64,000 nucleotides of DNA from Cryptomeria japonica (taxonomy: Eukaryota > Streptophyta > Pinopsida > Cupressales > Cupressaceae): positions 469,826,400-469,890,399 of the forward strand of contig NC_081406.1 of NCBI RefSeq assembly GCF_030272615.1. The letters are read 5' to 3'. The first letter of the stretch is position 1, and every line of letters begins with the position of its first letter. The notes under the pieces are model-generated. The model worked only from the letters and a program-made list of their open reading frames with translations, had not been told where the DNA came from and did no database searches. The position numbers and the translations under genes are program-made. This document shows, in pieces, positions 57,568-64,000 of this stretch.

Positions 57568-59439
57568 TGATTCAGAAAGCCACGTGGAATAGCATAACAC
57601 AAGAGTACATCAAACCATCTCAAGAAATCAGGCACAAAAAAATACATGCACATATCATGATGCAATCACCCAATGACCAATGGTCCAAGCACATCATATG
57701 TCATAAAGAAACCCAAAACACAATGAAGTAGATCATAGAATGGGCACTCAAGAAAAAAGTATATGCATAAGTCAACATCTCCAAGATCAAGGTTGAAACA
57801 TAAAGAGATATCTGAGACATTACAAGATTTTAAGTATGAATAAAAGAGGGTAATTTTTTACCTTGTTCATAATTTTTTTAAACTTCAATAAATTTAGTTA
57901 AGTGAACAAGTAAGAACATAAGATGATCTTGAATAGGTTTGATATTATAATAATTCTTCAATGTAGACATGATATTATGATTAGGTGTCTTGATAAATTA
58001 AATTTAATTAGTAATAATAATTTGTATTGGTCAAGAGTGCATGAAAAGTGTGTGCATTACTTGAATTCCTTAAATAATCCTTTAATTTAGGGGATTGTAA
58101 TTGAAGTTGTCATAGGAGGGAAGGTGAATACTTCTTAGCAGTCTCTACTTATGAAATTTGAAGTTTGTCTTGACATCTTAAATTGATTTTTATAAAAATC
58201 ACGAAACTTATAATTTTTTTATATTTAAGTATAGATTTATTTTGTTTTCTAAAAGAAAAAGATTTTGAAATCTCATTCCTATAATAAATACAAATCATAT
58301 AAATTCAAAAATACGTATATGTACATATGAATATGTATATATGTACAGATATAATTATTTTAAAAAGAAATAAAAAATTATAATATTTTTTCAAATAAAT
58401 TTTGATTTCAATATACAAATTTTTAAATTTTAATCTTCAAAACAAAATGTAAAAATTTATTTTCCAATATTTATTCTCCAAATTTTAGAAAACGAATTTA
58501 TGCTATTGTAATTACATACTTTTTCTCTTCAAATCTTAAAAATATTTATGATGTCCCCATTCTAATGATTTGGAATATAGTTATAAAATAATAATAATAA
58601 TAATAAAACTTTATACGGCGCGACCTTATCTGCGGATGAGAAACACACACCTTTAAAAAATAAAGACAAAAAAGACTCTCTTTACAATGTTTATTTCCTT
58701 TCATTCATATTTTTATGTAATGGACTTTCTCTTTTGATTTTTTGTTTTTCTTGGCTGGCTTTACTCTTTATTTAGAGCTTTTTTGTCTTGTGTAACTTTA
58801 ATTCTATGTAGTGATGGGATTCCTTTTTATCTAAAGCACTTTCGTCAAATTTTTAAATTTAAATGTAATATTTTTTATTTTAAGTTTTTGGTTTAATTAT
58901 GGGGTTATATATAGGAGGTCATGCATCTCTGTTCACAAAATTAGAAACAAACAATAGGATGATAGAATGATAAAATATTATTTAAGATAATGATTTTGAA
59001 TATATTTAGTAATTAAAATAAATTAGAAAACATGTATGATTTTATTTAGGTTATCATTAAGATTAGAAAATAAGATAAGTTTTCTTTGTAAATTTTAAAT
59101 ATTATTGTAGATTTTAAAAGTAAGGCAAAATTTAGATAATCAAATAATAAAATATTGAACTAATATTTTATTTAAGATAATAACATTGTTTTTTTATCGG
59201 TAATATAGTAATTTTATTAATGCTTAAATTTAGATTTACATTGATATTAAAAGTTTGAGACATCATCAACTATAGAAACCCTAACCACCTTGCCACCATA
59301 TATATCATATTGTTTTCTAATAGAATGTTGTTTGACACTCAACTCCTATACATATATACATGATATATTCTAAAGAGACATTATTGTATTCGACTTTCAT
59401 TTTGACAATTTTGACAATTTTATTTAAATTCCAAGCATG
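57568..59439. other. AT-rich unassigned sequence
   Basis: No gene is supported in 1.9 kb. It includes an (AAT)n run near 58,590-58,607 and very AT-rich sequence to 59,200. The first few hundred bases do not match the missing part of the gypsy LTR. Confidence 0.4.
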
Positions 59440-59564
59440 ACATTCACCCCTTATTATTGCATTTAATTACAAATTGAGAATCGCCTTCTAAATGCAAATT
59501 CATCACTGGCAATCTTGTGGCGATCCTCATTGCTAATCATGTCACTTGGATTTCAGCTTCAATA

Positions 59565-59936
59565 TGTTAGAGTAATTGGGTCTTTACTTGATTAATTAAA
59601 CAATATTTGTTTAATTCTTTAAGTTTCCAATTATCTTTTTACACTTAAGCTAACATTAGGTGCATATAATTAATTATTTTAATTAATTATTATGTGCAAG
59701 CCTAGGGTTTTCCCTTTTTAGGGTTTCTTGACCTATTAGAGGTTATTTTTCTTTTCATTGTATTATCTTTTTCACAATACATTTTCTGGTGAATTGGAGC
59801 TCTCTTTTTTGGAGAATATTTTTCCTGTGTTTTGTTTGTTCTTCAAATTTTGCTTCATTGCTTCTCCTTGTAACAGGTTATTCGGCTTGCAGAAGATCTT
59901 CAAGCTACTGTGGGGTTGTATTTCTCAACTCCTATA
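59565..59936 (+). repeat. Copia LTR
   Basis: TGTTAGAGTAATTGGG at the left, TATA directly before the PBS at the right (expected CA changed). CTAGGGTTTTCCC in the middle. Length about 372 bp. Confidence 0.7.
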
Positions 59937-59948
59937 TGGTATCAGAGC
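59937..59948 (+). promoter_or_regulatory. Primer-binding site of the copia fragment
   Basis: TGGTATCAGAGC, perfect initiator-Met-type PBS, touching the LTR. Confidence 0.88.
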
Positions 59949-60375
59949 TTGGTCACATGTTTAAACCCCTTGCTTGTGCTGGGGGGGATTGTTGCAAGGT
60001 GTGTGCCCTTGGTCTTCTTGTGTTGTGCAATGCATCACTCGGGTTTGTGACATGGCTTAACCACCTCATGTGGATTCTTTAAGTCTAGTGGTTGTATCAA
60101 GCATTAACAAGTCGATCTTTTGGTGCAATGGCAACCACACTTGTAACAGGTCAATATTCATGCTATCCTTTAGCCTTTTTGCTCCAAAGGCAAGAACATT
60201 GTTGTCCCAATCTCTTGCCACAAACCCTTCTCCTAAAGGTCTCTAGTTCCCTTTCAACGCCCCATCAAAGTTGACTTTCACCCAATTTGTTTCCGACTTC
60301 ACCCATTTATCACCAGACTTCACCTTGGGATCTAGATCAACCTGGATAGACCCATTAACAAGCCATTTAAGATTT

Positions 60376-62164
60376 CTTTGGAGATTTTAAATATTATTTT
60401 ATATTTTAAAAGAAAGAAAAGAATTTAGATAATAAAATAATAAAATATCAAAATAAAATTGATATATGGATATTTTTAATTAATTAAAAACAATTTAGAG
60501 AATATGGTAATATTTTTAAGGTTTTATTTAGGTTACAATTAGGATTAGAGAAGAATATAGTATTTTAATTATAGTTAGTGTCTAATTAGGGATGAAATTA
60601 TAGTTCAATTATGGTTGTGATTTAAGTTCAATAAGGTTAGGATTTGGATTACACTTAGTGTTACTGCTCAAAAAGGGATAATTCAATTAGAGTTATATGT
60701 AAGATTCATATAGTACAAGTATTATAGGTAAATTAGGTTATAAAGTATACAAACGATAAAATCATTTTTTTTTCTCATAACATTTTTATTGTGGAGTAGT
60801 TTAATCTATAGAAAATTTTAAAATTAAAATAACTCTTGGAGTATGAATAATGTCAATAAAGAAAGAGCAATTTATATAAATAAAAATAGGCGTTTCCACA
60901 ATGATATTCCTTGATGCCTTTTACATAGTATTTTCTAAAAAATGATATGATAGTGAATGACATAGAATTATAATATGTATTAGATATAAGTCTAAATCTT
61001 AACAAATTAGATTTGTCAAAAAATATTATATTATTAGTTATAATTAGTATGTCAAAATATAGTAAAATAAGTAAAATATTTAATTAATATTAAAAATATA
61101 TAGTTGAGTATCTAGACATTTGATAAAGGATCTTAAGCATTGTTCTAATCAATCTTCACATTTTTCTAATTTTATCCACAATATTATTAGAGGCTATAAG
61201 ATTTTTAATGTAGGCTATGGTAGGAGGCAAACAATAGAGAAATAAGAGAAGGGAAGAATGAAATAGATCAAAAGGGGAACTCACCACTCATACGGAAAAA
61301 AATTTCGTTAGGAGAAAAAAAAATATTAGATCAATAGTAGAGTAAACTTCTAATTTTTTTTTTCTTATTGGTTATTATTTCATAGGGTTGTTTACAACAT
61401 GGATCCTTGGGTAGGGGCATAGCCTTGGATTCATGGTATTTTGTGATTTTGTAAGTTTTTATTTTTTATTTTATTGTTTTTCCCTCCTAATATAAATGGT
61501 TGAGTATGAAATATAATGGTGCAAGTGGAGAGAATTTTCTTTTATTTTTGCTTGTTAGGCACTTATAATAGAGGTCGTGAATTGAAGCCCTTCCCAACCA
61601 TCATCCATCTTGTCTTCATAGGTTAAAGGCAACAAGCGTGAGGGGTGACCAAAGGAGGCCACCTTTCTTTTTTCTTTGCTCACATATATTTCATTGTTAT
61701 TATTAGAATTTATGTTTGTATTCTTCTTAAGTCTACTATTCAGTAGGACATTTCTCTTCCAACCACCTTATGAATTTGTAGGTTGTGGTTTTCTAATAAA
61801 GGGTAGTTCTAAGGGTTTTACTATTTTGAGATATCATTCCTTAAGCTAGGAGAAAATACATGTAGGATGATTTTGGGCCACCATCCCTCAAGTTGTTTAA
61901 TTATGGAGGTGAAGAATTACAATTTTAGGTTGTTTTATAATTATAAAGAACTTCATATAAGGCCTTGCATAAAAAATTTATCTACGAAAACAATTACATT
62001 ATTCTCTCTTTTTTGAAGAAGGTAGTCACATATGGCTATAATATGGTTTTTAATCAAGTATATCTTACAAAGGTATGATGAGAAAATATGTAGAATATAT
62101 TATTATAGGTATTTTATGTATATGCCAATCTCTCTAAAGAATTTCTTACCTAGGTTTGTTTTCC
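60376..62164. other. AT-rich unassigned sequence
   Basis: No gene, LTR or repeat boundary could be supported. The sequence is very AT-rich to 61,400 and less so afterwards. Confidence 0.4.
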
Positions 62165-62938
62165 AATCTTGTAATTATTTTTTATATTAAAAAGTAGAAA
62201 AACAAGGGTGTTGTCCCAATAACAACAACCCAGTGGGTGTGAGTTTAACAAAAGGAGAATTAGTAGCACATTAACAACTAATTAACAACTAACTCTCAAC
62301 AACATATAACAGAGCTAACATCTTTAGCAATCCTAATAAGAGTCTTAATATCAGACCACCCATGGCCATAAACATAAACAGTATCAAAATATGAAATAGT
62401 CTTAACAGAGGGCCTTATGTGGCCAAACTCAACATTAGTAGCATCAAAAATAAAATTTAAAGATAAAACACCCCTAGCTACCATCCCTAAAACTTGTAGC
62501 CTACATGATGGAGAACATTAGACCAATCCTCGGTAAGGAACTTAAAAGTCTTCTTGTAGTTTCCCTCCTCTTCTTCATCCACTCCCAAGATCTTCTTCTA
62601 TATTAAACATAAGGTTGTGGCCAATCCATGCATAACCCATAGACTGAACTGGGAAACACTCCCCAATTTACTTTCAAGCTCAGAGACCTTATCTTTAACC
62701 TTCTCCAACTCCATGGCATTTGACTTACATCCAGAACAAGTCCCTTCATGTTGAGAGTTATAGGTCCCTTCAGCTTTCGGTTTATCCATCTCCATTACAT
62801 CAAGTGTCAAATCCTCTGTGAGGTAAACTGGGCTCTCTAAAATATAGGTGAAGCTATCATCATTTGTAGAGATTTTGATGCAGGAGTATCCCTTGTTCTT
62901 GGCAATCTTGCATCAATCAAAAACATTTTCTTTCAGTT
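62165..62938 (-). pseudogene. Probable LINE 3' end (LINE D) with a coiled-coil coding remnant
   Basis: On the minus strand a frame from about 62,930 to 62,510 reads through two stops. It contains DDSFTYILESPVYLTEDL, a CSGC motif, and a coiled coil (LEKVKDKVSELESKLG) near 62,700. It continues into NYKKTFKFLTEDWSNVL and stops at TAG near 62,505. Downstream on the minus strand comes GGGACAACACCCTTGTTTTTC and then a T/A-rich end, the style of a plant LINE 3' UTR. No RT or RNase H is in the window because an LTR element starts at 62,939. It could instead be a host gene fragment. Confidence 0.4.
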
Positions 62939-63675
62939 TGTTTCATGTTTTGGAGTTTCAGTATTTCATACTGTGTTTCTTTGCATTTGGTCACCAGAGC
63001 TAGATTTTGTTTGTGGACATGTTCATTCAGCTTATCTCAAGTCCGAGGGACATTTGGATCTTTTTTCGGCAAGTTATCGCTTCCAGAATCTAAGACAATT
63101 TTTTGGCTTAGAACACTGGAACCGGTTGGACCTATTTGGCTATTGGCGGATATTGCAGATCACTTTCGTAGCTTGCAGAGATTAAGTTCATTGTTTCCAA
63201 CATTCCTTGGTGTATGCTCAACCTTCCCTTGGATCCGCACTTCATTCTATGATTTTTTTGGAAGGATCTCTTTAGCGGAGGCCGACCTTGTTGTTTTACA
63301 TGTTTCATCTCATTCTTTGGCATTTGTTCCATCTTGGGCCAACATGGATCATTATTGATCATATAAATCATTGTAATCGTGCATGTAGTAATAAGTGATT
63401 AGAGCATGGAAGAATAATCCTGAGGTTACGAGGTATGGAGTTGGCTTGCATTCTTGCTTGAGCCCAAACATTGCATAACACACATGTTTTGTACTCAGGC
63501 CTGTGAGCCGAATCTTGAGATCTCGCATGTTGTTGATAGTTTATAACTAATTTTCATGATATAAAATAGTTTGTTTCTACATTGCCTCCATCACAGTGAG
63601 TTGTTTCTATTGTGTAACTCTTGTTGCACAGTCCGAACTATTCTCTTTGAGGACTCTCCCGTCGTGACTGCACCA
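62939..63675 (+). repeat. 5' LTR of a Ty3/gypsy element (left edge approximate)
   Basis: The right edge is fixed by CTGCACCA directly before a PBS. The left edge is set at TGTTTCATG, where the minus-strand coding remnant stops; no second LTR is present to confirm it. ATATAAAT near 63,361 could be a TATA box. Confidence 0.55.
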
Positions 63676-63677
63676 AG

Positions 63678-63688
63678 TGGTATCAGAG
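63678..63688 (+). promoter_or_regulatory. Primer-binding site of the gypsy element
   Basis: TGGTATCAGAG followed by AGAG, initiator-Met-type PBS two bases after the LTR. Confidence 0.8.
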
Positions 63689-63785
63689 AGAGAATTTGTT
63701 TTGGAGATTGTGTTGTCCTGTAAGATTTTGTTGTAGAGTGGTGGATTGCAGATCTGACTTAAAGTTGTAGAGGACTTGCATGAAT

Positions 63786-64000
63786 ATGGCACGAAGAGGA
63801 AATATAAATGGTGGAGCACATGGAAATGCAAACCCTATTGTGATGGAAATGTTGAGAGGAATTGCAACTTGATTAGAAGCTATTGAAATGACCCGGAGAA
63901 GAGGTCAACATGTTGTAGATGTGAGTGATGATGAGGAAAAAGAAGTGGTTGGAGAATAAGGAGCAAATCCACTGATGAACAATCCAAATGAAGAAAGGTT
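63786..64000 (+). pseudogene. Gypsy gag N-terminus, runs off the window
   Basis: ATG 63786 opens MARRGNINGGAHGNANP, then MEMLRGIAT, a TGA, LEAIEMTRRRGQHVVDVSDDEE and later a TAA. The pattern of an RG-rich start, a short amphipathic helix (MEMLRG...LEAIE) and an acidic D-x-S-D-D-E-E stretch is that of gag in plant gypsy elements, probably chromoviruses. Two nonsense codons show it is not intact. The capsid domain is beyond the window. Confidence 0.65.

Larger units (their letters stand above)
59565..60151 (+). mobile_element. Copia fragment: one LTR, PBS, leader and gag start, flanked by CAATA
   Basis: It begins TGTTAGAG at 59,565 after CAATA (59,560-59,564). CAATA recurs at 60,152-60,156, just after the insert. 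The insert holds an LTR of about 372 bp, a PBS and a leader of about 180 bp, and ends in the first codons of an ORF starting ATGGCAACCACAC at 60,128. There is no 3' LTR. The host LINE frame confirms both insertion edges. Confidence 0.75.
59440..60375 (-). pseudogene. LINE RNase H relic (LINE C), split by a copia insertion
   Basis: On the minus strand, 60,375 to 60,152 reads WVKVNFDGALKGN, a TAG, then GFVARDWDNNVLAFGAKRLKDSMNI. The frame resumes at 59,564 with EAEIQ and LAMRIATRLPVMNLHLEGDSQFV. These are the N-terminal strand with its Asp, the AE helix and the EGDS strand of the RVT_3-type RNase H of plant LINEs. Removing the 59,565-60,151 insertion plus one copy of the 5-bp TSD joins the two halves in register. 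No RT is visible further upstream, so this is a fragment. Confidence 0.8.

Noticed and set aside
59758-60082. Short ORFs over the copia LTR and leader
   Set aside because: They cross the LTR and PBS, which explains the sequence; no coding signal.

Overview
The window is intergenic nuclear DNA from a plant with a large, repeat-swollen genome. Long AT-rich stretches, plant L1-type LINEs, Ty1/copia and Ty3/gypsy elements nested in one another, initiator-Met-type primer-binding sites (TGGTATCAGAGC) and a plant mobile domain (PMD) reading frame all point to a seed plant. A gymnosperm is a reasonable guess but the sequence does not prove it. I see no ordinary host gene, rRNA, tRNA or CRISPR array. 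Almost everything recognisable is a transposable element in some state of decay.

Layout. 1-7.8 kb: 3' half of a Ty3/gypsy element, probably Tat lineage, with a Pro-rich sense ORF, an AT minisatellite, an intact antisense PMD ORF, a polypurine tract and an LTR starting TGTAGACACC. 8.0-8.4 kb: copia gag relic. 8.6-12.6 kb: inverted, decayed copy of the same Pro-rich region. 13.06-20.97 kb: an L1-type LINE (LINE A) bounded by an 11-bp target-site duplication (TSD), with ORF1, an ORF2 overlapping it by 4 bp, and an unrecognised third ORF downstream of RNase H. 21.9-25.9 kb: a second, 5'-truncated LINE (LINE B) on the minus strand. 27.4-28.8 kb: a solo LTR with a perfect 5-bp TSD. 30.1-31.0 kb: a 413-bp tandem duplication carrying CT/CA microsatellites. 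32.7-50.4 kb: two inverted copies of a gypsy LTR about 3.7 kb long. They are interrupted by a Sirevirus-like element (33,530-41,048, TSD GTGCC), a minus-strand solo LTR (42,967-44,380) and a second Sirevirus-like element (50,420-57,567). 59.4-60.4 kb: LINE RNase H relic split by a short copia insertion. 62.2-62.9 kb: probable LINE 3' end. 62.9-64 kb: 5' LTR, primer-binding site and gag start of a gypsy element running off the window.

The most notable system is the pair of Sirevirus-like elements. Both have LTRs, a primer-binding site, a coiled-coil gag with four zinc-knuckle positions, a second long ORF of about 1,050-1,120 codons, and a triple polypurine tract. Neither has any protease, integrase, reverse transcriptase or RNase H. 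Their second ORFs are clearly homologous to each other but have diverged far, so the pol-less design looks like an old non-autonomous lineage and not a single deletion. The ORF sits where Sireviruses carry an envelope-like gene. LINE A, which carries an extra ORF inside its TSDs, is the second candidate for something undescribed.
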